Positions 9,167-18,883 of a stretch of DNA of 64,000 bases are shown here, one piece after another. The stretch is taken from the NCBI GenBank assembly GCA_964501535.1, contig CAZCSV010000005.1, positions 1 through 64,000 of the forward strand, read 5' to 3'. Both the position numbers and the translations under genes were made by a program. Every line of letters starts with the position of its first letter. Position 1 is the first letter of the stretch. The notes below the pieces were generated by a model. The model did not search any database and had not been told where the DNA came from. It saw nothing but the letters and a program-made list of their open reading frames with translations. The stretch comes from FEN-1279 sp964501535. GTDB lineage: Bacteria > Bacteroidota > Ignavibacteria > Tepidaquicellales > Tepidaquicellaceae.

Positions 9167-9625
9167 TTACGTATACATTTAAGTATTTATACAAGTGTAA
9201 ACGGCACATCGTGGAGTGTTGAATATACTGCACCTGCGGGGAATTTTAATGCTATAAGTCAGGCAAGACCGGGGAAAGGTATATGGGCGGTGCGTTCAAA
9301 CGACGGGATTTCATTTCACACTATTATATCCGATATAAATAAGATAGGAGCAAACGCCCCAAATAAATACGACTTGTTTCAGAATTATCCGAATCCGTTT
9401 AATCCGATAACAAATATAAAGTTTCAGATTCCCCAAACAAAATTTTTAAGTTTGAAAGTATATGATGCACTTGGAAAGGAAGTACGAACTCTCATCGAGC
9501 AGGAGCTCAAGCCGGGATTTTACGAGACGAAGTTTGATGCGGCAGGTTTGGCCTCGGGAATTTATTTTTACAAACTTGTGACGGATAAGTTCACGGATGT
9601 GAAGAAGATGATAGTGGTGAAGTAG
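9167..9625 (+). pseudogene. 5'-truncated remnant of a T9SS-exported protein
   Basis: The frame is open from 9167, just after a TAA at 9164-9166, and encodes a fragment in mid-fold: SIYTSVNGTSWSVEY is an Asp-box-like propeller strand, followed by a complete type A T9SS sorting domain (NYPNPFNPITN, VYDALGKEV, LASGIYFYKL, KKMIVVK). No ATG or signal peptide precedes it; the only in-frame candidate near the body is a GTG at 9290, which lies inside the propeller-like part. A T9SS substrate without a Sec signal cannot reach the periplasm, so I read this as the 3' end of a gene whose front was deleted. The break probably lies near 9160-9190. Confidence 0.75.
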
Positions 9626-9669
9626 AACCGAAAACAGAATATAATAATTATAAAATAAAATCACATTTA

Positions 9670-10191
9670 GTGGCGAAGGCATTATATTTTCCCGACATAC
9701 TGCAGAATTCGAATTACAGTTGCGGAGATGCTTGTGTGCAGGCGGTTTTGGCATATTACGGAATCGAGTACACCGAATACAAACTTGAAAAAATATTAAA
9801 AACGGATGAAGACTGCGGAACTTCCATAAAACCGATTTTATCATTTTTCAGAAAGAGGAAATTCAGATTAAGGCACGGGACATTTACGGTTGACGATTTA
9901 AAGAGTTTCATAGACAGGGGAATTCCAGTAATTATTTTAATTCAGGCATGGGGACCAAAGGGAACGGATTACGAGCGAACGAATCAATTCGGACATTATG
10001 TAGTTGTAAGCGGGTATAACAAGAAGGGATTAATAATAGAAGACCCGGCAATATTCGGGAGAGGGTTTATTTCATACGCACAACTGAAAAAGCGTTGGCA
10101 TGCGGATGATGAAGGTAAAGTATACCGCTGGGGCTTAGCTGTCTGGGGAAAAAGGCGATATGATTATTCCGGATTATATAAGATAGGGTAA
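9670..10191 (+). CDS. C39-like cysteine peptidase domain protein
   Basis: The 173-residue product is essentially one papain-like C39 domain. It has the catalytic Cys in SCGDACVQAVLAYYG (Cys18), the His in GHYVVVSGY (about residue 108) and the Asp in IIEDP, preceded by the oxyanion-type NS. C39 domains normally sit at the N terminus of peptide-exporting ABC transporters, where they cut double-glycine leaders; stand-alone Peptidase_C39_2 proteins also exist. Here there is no transporter, no double-Gly precursor gene and no signal peptide, so a cytoplasmic processing role is possible but unproven. The start is GTG at 9670, the only candidate upstream of the catalytic Cys. It lies 44 bp after the T9SS remnant and converges on nrdJ. 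Confidence 0.78.
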   Translation: MAKALYFPDILQNSNYSCGDACVQAVLAYYGIEYTEYKLEKILKTDEDCGTSIKPILSFFRKRKFRLRHGTFTVDDLKSFIDRGIPVIILIQAWGPKGTDYERTNQFGHYVVVSGYNKKGLIIEDPAIFGRGFISYAQLKKRWHADDEGKVYRWGLAVWGKRRYDYSGLYKIG

Positions 10192-10215
10192 TGATTTTGG
10201 AGTCCGGTACTATAC

Positions 10216-10252
10216 AAAAAAAATCCGATGAATAATTTCACCGGATTTTTTT
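10216..10252. terminator. Bidirectional terminator between convergent genes
   Basis: TCCG (10224-10227) pairs with CGGA (10242-10245) and TGAA (10229-10232) with TTCA (10237-10240), with one A/C mismatch and a 4-nt loop. The stem is flanked by eight A and seven T. It sits in the 95-bp gap between the C39 gene and nrdJ, which point at each other, and can serve both. Confidence 0.85.
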
Positions 10253-10286
10253 ATCCGCTTTTGGCGGGAACAAATCGTTAATCAAT

Positions 10287-13200
10287 TTACGAACAGCCGC
10301 TGGTGGAGCCGCAGGTCATGCATTTCAGGCAGGTTCCGTTTCTTACCATAGTCGACTGACCGCACTCCTGGCATATATCGCCCGTATAGCCTTTCAGTAT
10401 AGCTTCCTGAATGATAGCTTTTTCCGAGCTTGTATCCTTCGGAACGGCTTTGATGCTGACTGACAGCTGTGGAGCCGGTTTAACTTCCTTAGGCGGTTTT
10501 TTGTCTTTAACCACTTTCTCTTCGATAATTCTTTCGCTGAAAATTTCTTCTTCATCGAACTCAATTTCTTCGTCCGTCTTAGCGAGCGAGTCCACGGGGC
10601 TTATTTTAATATTTTCCTCGGGTATATGAGCGAGGTCGTATCTTCCAAGGTAAGTAACAGCGAGTTCGCGGAATATGTAATCTATAATAGACGTAGTCAT
10701 TTTAATGCTGGGATTTCCGACAACAATTCCGTTCGGTTCGAACCTGGTATATATAAAAGCGTCTGTGAATTCCTCGAGCGGGACTCCGTGCTGGAGTCCG
10801 AGCGACACAGCGATTGCGAAGCAGTTCATAAGGCTTCTGAATGCGGCGCCTTCCCTATGCATATCGACGAATATTTCGCCGAGCTGACCGTTATCATATT
10901 CCCCGGTTCTCAGGTATACAGAGTGATTTCCGATTTTAGCTTTCTGAGTATATCCTTTTCTTCTGTAAGGGAGTTTTCTTCTCTTCGCAATGTATCTGTG
11001 AATAATTCTTTCGGCAACTTTAACTATATCGCTTGAGCTCGAGATAACTTCGGAGCCGTCTTTTTCTTCCAATTCCAGTTCTTCGAAGTCGGTAACGGTA
11101 TTCAGAGGTTGTGACAGTTTTGAGCCGTCTCTATAAAGTGCATTTGCTTTTAAGCAAAGTGACCAGGAGAGCATATAAGCATTTTTAATATCATCAATAG
11201 TTGCATTATTCGGAAGGTTTATAGTCTTTGAAATCGAGCCGGATACAAACGGCTGGGCAGCGGCCATAATTTTAATATGGGCATCGGACTGAATGAACCT
11301 CGTGCCTTTTTTCCCGCATTTATTAGCGCAGTCGAAAATCGGGTAGTGTTCTTTTTTCAGATGCGGAGCGTCTTCAATGGTCATTGTGCCGCAGATATAA
11401 TCATTTGCTTCGTCAATTTGTTCTTTTGTAAATCCGAGACCTTTCAGAATGCTAAAGTTGAAATCATCGAGCTGTTCATCGGTAAACTTCAGGACGTTTT
11501 TGCAGAAAGCGGGATCGAGAACATATTTATTAAATGCAAAATTAATATCGAAAACCGAAGGGAGGTTTTTTTCAATCGTTTTGATTATTTCTTTAGTGAA
11601 TCCTTTTTCAGAAAGGGTTTGGGGATTAATGTGGGGGCAACCTATCAGTGAGCCGTTACCCTTTGTGTATCTGATTATTTCATCGATTTCATTATCGGTA
11701 TAGCCGAGTTTTTTTAGAGCGAGCGGTACCGATTCGTTAATAATTTTAAAATAGCCACCGCCTGCGAGTTTTTTGAATTTAACGAGAGCGAAATCCGGTT
11801 CAACGCCAGTAGTATCGCAGTCCATAATGAGTCCTATCGTTCCCGTCGGAGCAATAACGGTAACCTGAGCATTTCTGAATCCATATTTTTCGCCAAGTTC
11901 GAGAGCGTTATCAGAGTCTTCTCTTGCGGCTTCAAGCAGGTCGTCGGGGCAATATTTTTTGCTGATACCCATCGGATAAATCGAGAGGCCTTCGTATTCT
12001 TTTTTATTAACATTGTAAGCGGCTTTTCTGTGATTTCTAATTACCCTGAGCATATTGGCTTTATTTTCCTCATACTTTGCAAAGGTACCTAATTCTTTCG
12101 CCATTTCCGCTGATGTGGCATACGACTTCATATGCATAATTGCTGTAACTGCTCCTGTTACGGCGAGAGCTTCGGGCGAGTCATACGGAATTCCCATTAC
12201 CATAAGCATTGCGCCGAGATTTGCGTAACCGAGTCCGAGTGTTCTGTAGTCATAAGAAAGCCTTGCAATATTTTTACTCGGGTACTGAGCCATCAGGACG
12301 CTGATTTCGAGAGCGATAGTCCAGAGTCTTGTAGCGTGCCGGAATTTAGAAATTTCAAAAGCTTCTCTTTCGGTATCATAAAATTTCATCAGGTTAAGCG
12401 ATGCAAGGTTGCAAGCTGTATCATCGAGGAACATATATTCGCTGCAGGGATTTGAAGCTTTGATTTCGCCTCCGTTCGGGCAGGTATGCCATTCGTTAAT
12501 AGTAGTATGGAACTGTATTCCCGGGTCTGCGCAGGCCCAAGCCGAATAGGCGATATCATCCCAGAGTTTTCTTGCTTTAAGTATTTTAGACGGACGGGGT
12601 TTTCTGTTTTCTTCTTTTGCTTTTTTCAGTTCCACTCTCCAGTACAGATTCCAATTATCGTCCATCTGCACCGATTTCATAAAATCGTTAGTAGCGCGTA
12701 TGCTGTTATTGGAGTTCTGTCCCGACACGGTCATATAGGCATCCGAGTTCCAATCAGTATTATAAGTTGGGATATATATTTCTTTGAATCCCATTCGTGC
12801 GAGCTGGATAACTCTTTCAATATAATTTTCGGGGATAAAGACTTTTCTTGCTTCGGAGATTGCTTGAGCAAGCTGTTTATTTTTTTTCTTATCGGTATTA
12901 TCGTCTTCGGGGTGACCTGCAAAGCAGGCTTTCATTATTTTATTTAAATGAATATTGAGTAATTTCGAGCCGGCCACCAGTGCTGCGACTTTTTCTTCTT
13001 CTACAACTTTCCAGTTAATATATTCTTCAATATCCGGGTGGTCGAGGTCGAGTGTAATCATTTTAGCGGCACGTCTTGTAGTTCCGCCCGATTTAATTGC
13101 GCCTGCGCTTCTGTCTCCGATACGTAGAAATGACATAAGACCGGAAGATTTTCCGCCGCCGCTTAAAGATTCTCCCGAACCTCTGATATTCGAGAAGTTG

Positions 13201-13898
13201 GAGCCGGTGCCCGAGCCATATTTAAAGAGTCTTGCCTCACGGACCCACAGGTCCATTATTCCGCCTTCATTGACAAGGTCATCATTTATCGACTGAATAA
13301 AACAAGCGTGAGGCTGGCAATGGGAGTAAGCGTCTTCGGAAGCTTTAAGCTCGCCGTTTTCCGGATTGACATAATAGTGTCCCTGTGAAGGACCGGTAAT
13401 ACCGTAAGCCCAGTGCAGACCTGTATTAAACCACTGCGGTGAATTTGGGGCAACGTACTGCATAGCGAGCATATAGTACATCTCGTTATAGAAATTCAGG
13501 GCATCCTCTTCGGAATTAAAGTATTTATATTTCCAGCCCCAGTAAGTCCAGCATCCTGCGAGTCTATGGAAGACCTGCCTGGAGTCATTTTCGTAAGTAA
13601 AATTTTTATCGTCGACGGGATTTTCGGTTTTAGAGCTGTTGAATTCAGATTTGCACAGCCATTCAGGAATGCCTTCTTCTTTAATCTTTTTCAGGAATTT
13701 TGGGACACCGGCTTTTCTAAAATATTTTTGTGCGATAATATCAGTAGCAACCTGCGACCAGTGTTTCGGAACAATGACATCGTTCATCTCGAACACCGTA
13801 GAACCATCCGGGTTTTTAATTACTGACGATCTTTTTTCGTATTCAATTTTATTTAGACTTTCCTGTATATCTTGTGTAAAAATTCTGTCAACCTTCAT
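10287..13898 (-). CDS. nrdJ: Adenosylcobalamin-dependent (class II) ribonucleotide reductase
   Basis: The 1203-residue enzyme reduces ribonucleotides to deoxyribonucleotides using adenosylcobalamin to make a cysteinyl radical, so it needs no oxygen. Visible hallmarks are NSPQWFNTG (152-160), the redox Cys199 in HACFIQS with partner Cys496 in ACNLASLN, the thiyl-radical Cys485 and general-base Glu487 in NPCSE, and APTGTIG in the second half. The C-terminal part includes a TSCPD-like region and a Cys-rich tail (Cys1176, 1179, 1190, 1193, 1196, 1202), which in this family shuttles electrons and may bind zinc. Length and layout match the long NrdJ type without inteins. No nrdR box or cobalamin riboswitch is recognisable upstream. 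It is monocistronic. Confidence 0.96.
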   Translation of the reverse strand: MKVDRIFTQDIQESLNKIEYEKRSSVIKNPDGSTVFEMNDVIVPKHWSQVATDIIAQKYFRKAGVPKFLKKIKEEGIPEWLCKSEFNSSKTENPVDDKNFTYENDSRQVFHRLAGCWTYWGWKYKYFNSEEDALNFYNEMYYMLAMQYVAPNSPQWFNTGLHWAYGITGPSQGHYYVNPENGELKASEDAYSHCQPHACFIQSINDDLVNEGGIMDLWVREARLFKYGSGTGSNFSNIRGSGESLSGGGKSSGLMSFLRIGDRSAGAIKSGGTTRRAAKMITLDLDHPDIEEYINWKVVEEEKVAALVAGSKLLNIHLNKIMKACFAGHPEDDNTDKKKNKQLAQAISEARKVFIPENYIERVIQLARMGFKEIYIPTYNTDWNSDAYMTVSGQNSNNSIRATNDFMKSVQMDDNWNLYWRVELKKAKEENRKPRPSKILKARKLWDDIAYSAWACADPGIQFHTTINEWHTCPNGGEIKASNPCSEYMFLDDTACNLASLNLMKFYDTEREAFEISKFRHATRLWTIALEISVLMAQYPSKNIARLSYDYRTLGLGYANLGAMLMVMGIPYDSPEALAVTGAVTAIMHMKSYATSAEMAKELGTFAKYEENKANMLRVIRNHRKAAYNVNKKEYEGLSIYPMGISKKYCPDDLLEAAREDSDNALELGEKYGFRNAQVTVIAPTGTIGLIMDCDTTGVEPDFALVKFKKLAGGGYFKIINESVPLALKKLGYTDNEIDEIIRYTKGNGSLIGCPHINPQTLSEKGFTKEIIKTIEKNLPSVFDINFAFNKYVLDPAFCKNVLKFTDEQLDDFNFSILKGLGFTKEQIDEANDYICGTMTIEDAPHLKKEHYPIFDCANKCGKKGTRFIQSDAHIKIMAAAQPFVSGSISKTINLPNNATIDDIKNAYMLSWSLCLKANALYRDGSKLSQPLNTVTDFEELELEEKDGSEVISSSSDIVKVAERIIHRYIAKRRKLPYRRKGYTQKAKIGNHSVYLRTGEYDNGQLGEIFVDMHREGAAFRSLMNCFAIAVSLGLQHGVPLEEFTDAFIYTRFEPNGIVVGNPSIKMTTSIIDYIFRELAVTYLGRYDLAHIPEENIKISPVDSLAKTDEEIEFDEEEIFSERIIEEKVVKDKKPPKEVKPAPQLSVSIKAVPKDTSSEKAIIQEAILKGYTGDICQECGQSTMVRNGTCLKCMTCGSTSGCS

Positions 13899-14215
13899 TA
13901 CTCATAAAATATTTTTTGGTTCTGAAAACAATTTGTTCGCTAATAAAAATTCCGATTTTTAATTTTAGAAATGAACTTATCAAAATTACGATTAATAAAT
14001 TTTAAAATCAAATTTATTTTTAATATTTTTTTATTTTTTTTAAAATTTTTTACTTGATTTTTTCAAAAAACATTTGAGAAATTTTTTTTTCGTAATTAAC
14101 CTAAAAATACCGTGCCAAAAAAAATAAATTGTTACTGTTTTTTTAGTTTTTTACATATAATAATTATATTATTTTAATAAATTCTGATTACACATTTTAT
14201 AATTTAACATTTAAT
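13899..14215. other. Divergent AT-rich intergenic region
   Basis: This 317-bp gap must hold the promoters of nrdJ (minus) and the YfhO gene (plus). It is made largely of A and T runs. A TAAATTTG box matching the Bacteroidota -7 consensus lies on the minus strand at 14009-14016, but I find no TTG at the proper distance, so I do not call a promoter. No palindromic operator, riboswitch or small gene is recognisable. Confidence 0.4.
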
Positions 14216-16789
14216 ATGGCAAAATCAAAGACCACTCATACAAAGAAGCAAGCAAGGAAGCCTCAGGTGAGCGAGCCGGGGATAAACCTTGATGCGTTTA
14301 CATCGGATACGATAAAAGCGAGGTATATATTCACGGGGATAATAATCGCAGCAATTTTGATATTTTTCTGGAAAGGAGTATTTGAGGGAAAGATATTCGC
14401 ATCGGCGGATAACCTCTCCCCGCTTAGCTTTAAGACGTTTTTAGAAGATGCAAAGGCGCAGGGAATAACGCCGCTTTGGGTTCCTTATATATTTATGGGA
14501 ATGCCTTCTCTGGCATCGCTGACCGCCGCAATACCATCGATACACAATATTTTTTCATTCGTATGGGATATGACACTGGAGAAAGTATCGGGAGGCAATT
14601 TATTTATTCTGACCCTGCCGTATTATTTCCTTTTTTCAATATCGCTATTCTTTTATGCCAGATATAAATTCAAAAACAACCTGATAGCGTTATACTGTGC
14701 ATTGATGGGAGTATTTGCAACCGGGATAATTCAGCTGATTATAGTAGGACATCACACAAAGATGATGACGTTTTCATTCTTTCCTTTGATAATGTTGTTT
14801 TTGGATAAGATGATTGATTACGAAGATGAGAACAGGTATAAGATGATGTTATATTTCGGTTTGTTAGCAATGCTGGTTTTTCTGCAGCTGCATTTTCATC
14901 ATATACAGATGCTATTCTATTCTTACATGATGATAGGGATATATATTTTATACAGGGTGATATTCAGTCTTATTAAAAAGATAGAAATAAAAAAGATAAT
15001 CAGAGCGTTTGTTCTTTTAATCGCAGCTGTTTTTTTTGCGGTATCAATGGATGCGGATATAATATTATCCGTTAAAGAGTACAACAAATATTCAATGAGA
15101 GGTGAGCCGAGCATAGTATCGAAAACGGACCCTCAAAAGAAGGATGATAAACCGTTAAGTTACGATTATGCGACTAACTGGTCATTCAGTCCGGGAGAAA
15201 TGATGACACTAATAGTTCCGCATTACTATGGATTTGGAAATGTAGAGGTAAACGGTCAGAGGGTAAATCTATACTGGGGTCAGATGCCTTTTACGGATTC
15301 TCCTGTATATTTTGGAGTGATAACGGTAATGTTTGCAGTGATAGGGGTTGCATTGAACTTCCGAAGGAATAATTTCGTGCAGGCATTAACCGTTATCATA
15401 TTGTTTTTTATGCTTTTATCTTTTGGGAGGACATTCCCAATTTTATATAATCTTTTTTATGATTACGTGCCGTTTTTCAGCAGTTTCAGGGCACCTGTAA
15501 TGATACACTATTATATAGATTTAGCATTTGTAATTTTAGCGGGATTCGGGTTAAAATCAATCTGGGAAAATTACAAAAATGACACAAGCGGAGAAAAGCT
15601 TAAAAAGATGAGTTTCGTACTTGGCTCGATAGCCGTTTTAATGTTGTTGATTTCCTTTTTCGGATTCGAAAATTCCTATACGAATGCAGTTACGAACAGT
15701 CCTTTAGTGGAAAAGCTGAAATCACAAGGAGCAAACACCCAACAGATATCGCAATATGTAAAGCAGGTTTCCACGTTCGCATATAAAAATGCGGTCAGTG
15801 ATTTAATGTTACATTCCTTTTTACTATTGGCAGTGATTGCGATGATTTATTTACTTTCCATTAAAAAAGTGACTTTACCTTTATTTATGGTTGTAGTGTT
15901 AATAATAGCTTTATTTGACATATTAAACATAAGCGGTAAAACGCTGCACTGGGACGAGAAGTCGCAGAAGGACAGTTATTTTGCCGAGACCGATTATTCG
16001 AAATGGATATTAAGCAAGGAGCCGGAAACGTATCAATATCGTGTAGCGGAGTTCAGCAAGGGTGCTTTGATAACGTCGAACAATCTGGCTTATTACCGGT
16101 TTCACAGTTTCAACGGATATCAGGGAGCAAAAATCAGGATTTATCAGGATGCGATTGATGTAGCGGGTGGAGAGAATCCGTTTTTACTCGGGCTTGCCAA
16201 TGTGAAGTACGTTATTTCCGATGCACCGATAAAGGATACTGTATCTTATCAGGAATTATACAAAGGAAAGAGCATAGTATATCAGAATAAATTCGTAATG
16301 CCGAGGGCATTTTTCGTAAACGAATATAAAGTGGAAACCGGCATAAACATTTTACAGAACATACGTGAAGCCAAGTTCAATCCATATACCACGGCATTTT
16401 TGGAAAAGGAAATAAGTCAGAAGATAGATAAGCCGGATTCGACTGTAACGGCAAAGATAACAAAATTCAACATACACAACATTGAATACGAGGTAAGTGC
16501 GAGCGGAAACAATTTGTTGGTCTTAAACGAGATTTATTATCCTGCAGGCTGGAAAGCATATATAGACGGAAGCGAGACGGAATTTTACAAGACGAATTAT
16601 TTATTAAGGTCGGTAGTAGTTCCGGCAGGAAAGCACAAGGTCGAATTCATATTCCATCCCGATACTTATTTTCTCGGAAAAAGCATAAGCATCGGTGCAA
16701 ATTTAATATTGATATTTATTTTATTTGCGGGAGCAATAGGGATATACCGAAGGAGAAAGAGTGCTACAGTAACGGAAAACAATCAATAA
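14216..16789 (+). CDS. YfhO-family polytopic membrane protein (GT-C like)
   Basis: The 857-residue product has about a dozen hydrophobic segments between residues 37 and 565 and a short one near the C terminus (about 825-845). A mixed alpha/beta extracytoplasmic domain (about 575-820) separates them. This is the layout of the YfhO family, distant relatives of GT-C glycosyltransferases. In Firmicutes YfhO helps glycosylate lipoteichoic acid; in Bacteroidota the role is open. The N-terminal 25 residues are Lys/Thr-rich and cytoplasmic. It lies 5 bp ahead of the biotin carboxylase gene, but that spacing reflects general compactness here and gives no functional link. Its position 3 kb before a polysaccharide locus fits a glycan-related role (inference). 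Confidence 0.8.
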   Translation: MAKSKTTHTKKQARKPQVSEPGINLDAFTSDTIKARYIFTGIIIAAILIFFWKGVFEGKIFASADNLSPLSFKTFLEDAKAQGITPLWVPYIFMGMPSLASLTAAIPSIHNIFSFVWDMTLEKVSGGNLFILTLPYYFLFSISLFFYARYKFKNNLIALYCALMGVFATGIIQLIIVGHHTKMMTFSFFPLIMLFLDKMIDYEDENRYKMMLYFGLLAMLVFLQLHFHHIQMLFYSYMMIGIYILYRVIFSLIKKIEIKKIIRAFVLLIAAVFFAVSMDADIILSVKEYNKYSMRGEPSIVSKTDPQKKDDKPLSYDYATNWSFSPGEMMTLIVPHYYGFGNVEVNGQRVNLYWGQMPFTDSPVYFGVITVMFAVIGVALNFRRNNFVQALTVIILFFMLLSFGRTFPILYNLFYDYVPFFSSFRAPVMIHYYIDLAFVILAGFGLKSIWENYKNDTSGEKLKKMSFVLGSIAVLMLLISFFGFENSYTNAVTNSPLVEKLKSQGANTQQISQYVKQVSTFAYKNAVSDLMLHSFLLLAVIAMIYLLSIKKVTLPLFMVVVLIIALFDILNISGKTLHWDEKSQKDSYFAETDYSKWILSKEPETYQYRVAEFSKGALITSNNLAYYRFHSFNGYQGAKIRIYQDAIDVAGGENPFLLGLANVKYVISDAPIKDTVSYQELYKGKSIVYQNKFVMPRAFFVNEYKVETGINILQNIREAKFNPYTTAFLEKEISQKIDKPDSTVTAKITKFNIHNIEYEVSASGNNLLVLNEIYYPAGWKAYIDGSETEFYKTNYLLRSVVVPAGKHKVEFIFHPDTYFLGKSISIGANLILIFILFAGAIGIYRRRKSATVTENNQ

Positions 16790-16794
16790 ATTTT

Positions 16795-18306
16795 ATGATA
16801 AAGAAAATTTTAATTGCAAATCGCGGAGAGATTGCAGTCAGGATAATAACAACCGCAAAGGAGATGGGAATAAAGACGGTTGCGGTATATTCTGATTTCG
16901 ACCGTTATTCGCTGTATGCAAAGCTTGCGGATGAAGCTTATCATATAGGGGAATCTCCCGCTTCAAAGAGTTATTTGTTAGCGGAAAAGATAATAAACGT
17001 AGCGAAGAAGTCAGGCAGTGATTCAATTCATCCGGGTTACGGTTTTTTATCCGAGAGGGGAATGTTTGCAAAGATGTGTCTTGATGAAAGCATAAAGTTC
17101 ATCGGGCCGCCGCACGCAGCGATAGAGAACCTCGGAAGTAAAACAAAGGCAAAGCAGCTGGCAATAAAGCATAAAGTTCCGGTGGTTTCGGGAACAGAGA
17201 AAGCGGTAACGGATTTCGAGGAAGCGAAAAGAATTGCCTTAAATATCGGTTATCCCGTAATGATAAAAGCGTCGGCGGGCGGCGGAGGCAAGGGAATGAG
17301 GGTAGTCAAGGCAGAGGATGAATTAGAGAGCTCTTTGCGGATGGCTCAGAACGAGGCACGTTCGTCTTTCGGTGACGACAGTGTATTTATAGAGAAATAT
17401 GTTGATTCCCCGCGTCACATTGAATTTCAGATTTTGGTTGATGAATACGGGAATGCTTTACATCTTGGAGAGAGAGAATGTTCGATGCAGAGGCGTCACC
17501 AGAAGATAATAGAGGAAACGCCATCGGTTATAATGGATGAGGATTTAAGGGCTGAGATGGGGGAATGTGCGAAGCGGATTGCACTTGCATCGGGATACAC
17601 AAATGCCGGAACGGTTGAATTTATGGTGGACAACGATAAGAACTTTTATTTCCTCGAAGTGAACACCCGTTTACAGGTAGAGCATCCGATAACGGAGATG
17701 AGGACGGGGTTGGATTTGGTAGCCGAGCAGATAAAGATTGCGTCGGGCGAGAAGCTTGCTTTGAGTCAGGAAGACGTTAAATTCAAGGGGGCATCAATCG
17801 AGTGCAGGATATGCGCAGAAGACCCCGACAATAATTTTCTTCCATCCACTGGAAAACTGAATTACATATTCCGCGTATTGGGAAACGGTATGCGTGAGGA
17901 CACGGGGATAGAGCAGGGAAACGAAATCTCTATTTACTATGATTCGATGATTTCCAAGCTAATATCCTTCGGAGCAAACCGTGAAACGGCAATATTAAAG
18001 ATGAAGCGGGCATTGCGGGATTATAAAGTAGCGGGTGTAAAGACCAACATAAGTTTCTTATTAAATCTGCTTGAATGCGAGGCATTTGTAAAGGGTGATT
18101 ACAACACGCAATATGTAGAGAAGCATTTCCTGCCGATGTTAAGGGAGAAGAAAGCGGAAACCGACAAAGATACGGAGGCGGCTTTATCACTGGCAACGAT
18201 ATTGTTCAAGGAATCACAGCACGAAAAAGCAGCTACAAAGTCCTCATATAAACAATCAATAGTAACAAACAACTGGTTAAAGAAGAAGCTGGAGGTCAGC
18301 AGATGA
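16795..18306 (+). CDS. accC: Biotin carboxylase subunit of an acyl-CoA carboxylase
   Basis: The 503-residue protein uses ATP and bicarbonate to carboxylate biotin on its carrier protein. It contains ILIANRGEIAVRI at the N terminus, HPGYGFLSE, the ATP-grasp glycine-rich loop KASAGGGGKGM (about 158-168), HIEFQ (about 208), the CSMQRRHQK segment and NTRLQVEHPITE (about 289-300). Length is slightly above the 450 residues of E. coli AccC, and the extra C-terminal part resembles the propionyl/methylcrotonyl-CoA carboxylase alpha type. The carrier gene follows with a 4-nt overlap, indicating coupled translation. No carboxyltransferase gene is nearby, so the CoA substrate (acetyl or propionyl) cannot be decided here. 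Confidence 0.9.
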   Translation: MIKKILIANRGEIAVRIITTAKEMGIKTVAVYSDFDRYSLYAKLADEAYHIGESPASKSYLLAEKIINVAKKSGSDSIHPGYGFLSERGMFAKMCLDESIKFIGPPHAAIENLGSKTKAKQLAIKHKVPVVSGTEKAVTDFEEAKRIALNIGYPVMIKASAGGGGKGMRVVKAEDELESSLRMAQNEARSSFGDDSVFIEKYVDSPRHIEFQILVDEYGNALHLGERECSMQRRHQKIIEETPSVIMDEDLRAEMGECAKRIALASGYTNAGTVEFMVDNDKNFYFLEVNTRLQVEHPITEMRTGLDLVAEQIKIASGEKLALSQEDVKFKGASIECRICAEDPDNNFLPSTGKLNYIFRVLGNGMREDTGIEQGNEISIYYDSMISKLISFGANRETAILKMKRALRDYKVAGVKTNISFLLNLLECEAFVKGDYNTQYVEKHFLPMLREKKAETDKDTEAALSLATILFKESQHEKAATKSSYKQSIVTNNWLKKKLEVSR

Positions 18307-18839
18307 AGAAGTTCTTTTTAAACATAAATGAATCCTCAAAGCCCATAGAGGCAGTATTAAAGGATTCGAGCACTTTAATAACGGGTGACGAAGAATTTGA
18401 ATATGAATACAAATTTATTACGGAGAATGTAATGGTTCTCAGAATAGACAACAGAAATTACATAGTAAAGACGGAGAGTGACGCCGAAGAGGAGATAAGG
18501 GGCACCGCATTCGAAACGGATATAAAATCAAGTGTTACGAAAGTGTTATGTAAAAGCGAACTCGATGTGCTGATGGAGAAATTTTCCAAAAGCAGGGGAG
18601 ATATTAAAATCAAAACGGAGATAACGTCGCCGATGCCGGGAGCGATAGTGAAAATAAACGTAAAGGAAGGTCAGAAGATAAAGAAGGGAGAAGTATTTCT
18701 AGTTTTAGAAGCGATGAAGATGGAAAACGAGCTAAAAGCGGCGAGCGAATGTGTAATTCAGAAAATTTTTGTCGAGGAAAAAAAATCGGTTGAGAAGGGT
18801 CAGATTTTAATAAAGCTGGAGCCGGTTTCGACCGATTAA
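18303..18839 (+). CDS. Biotin carboxyl carrier protein
   Basis: The 178-residue product ends in a biotinyl/lipoyl domain (about 103-175) with the biotinylation motif EAMKMEN; the acceptor Lys is residue 139. TSPMPGAIVKI at the front of the domain is typical of carriers from propionyl-CoA or pyruvate carboxylase-type enzymes. The N-terminal 100 residues form a small beta-rich region like the BT linker domain of those enzymes, whereas AccB usually has a Pro/Ala-rich linker. The ATG overlaps the stop of the biotin carboxylase gene (ATGA). The pair is therefore a split version of an acyl-CoA carboxylase alpha subunit. Confidence 0.9.
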   Translation: MKKFFLNINESSKPIEAVLKDSSTLITGDEEFEYEYKFITENVMVLRIDNRNYIVKTESDAEEEIRGTAFETDIKSSVTKVLCKSELDVLMEKFSKSRGDIKIKTEITSPMPGAIVKINVKEGQKIKKGEVFLVLEAMKMENELKAASECVIQKIFVEEKKSVEKGQILIKLEPVSTD

Positions 18840-18883
18840 AACAATTATTAATAAAAATATCTTAAATAGAAAACGGAATTTTT

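Noticed and set aside
13899..14215. Cobalamin riboswitch upstream of the B12-dependent nrdJ
   Set aside because: The region is almost pure A/T and lacks the conserved GC-rich B12 box and stems.
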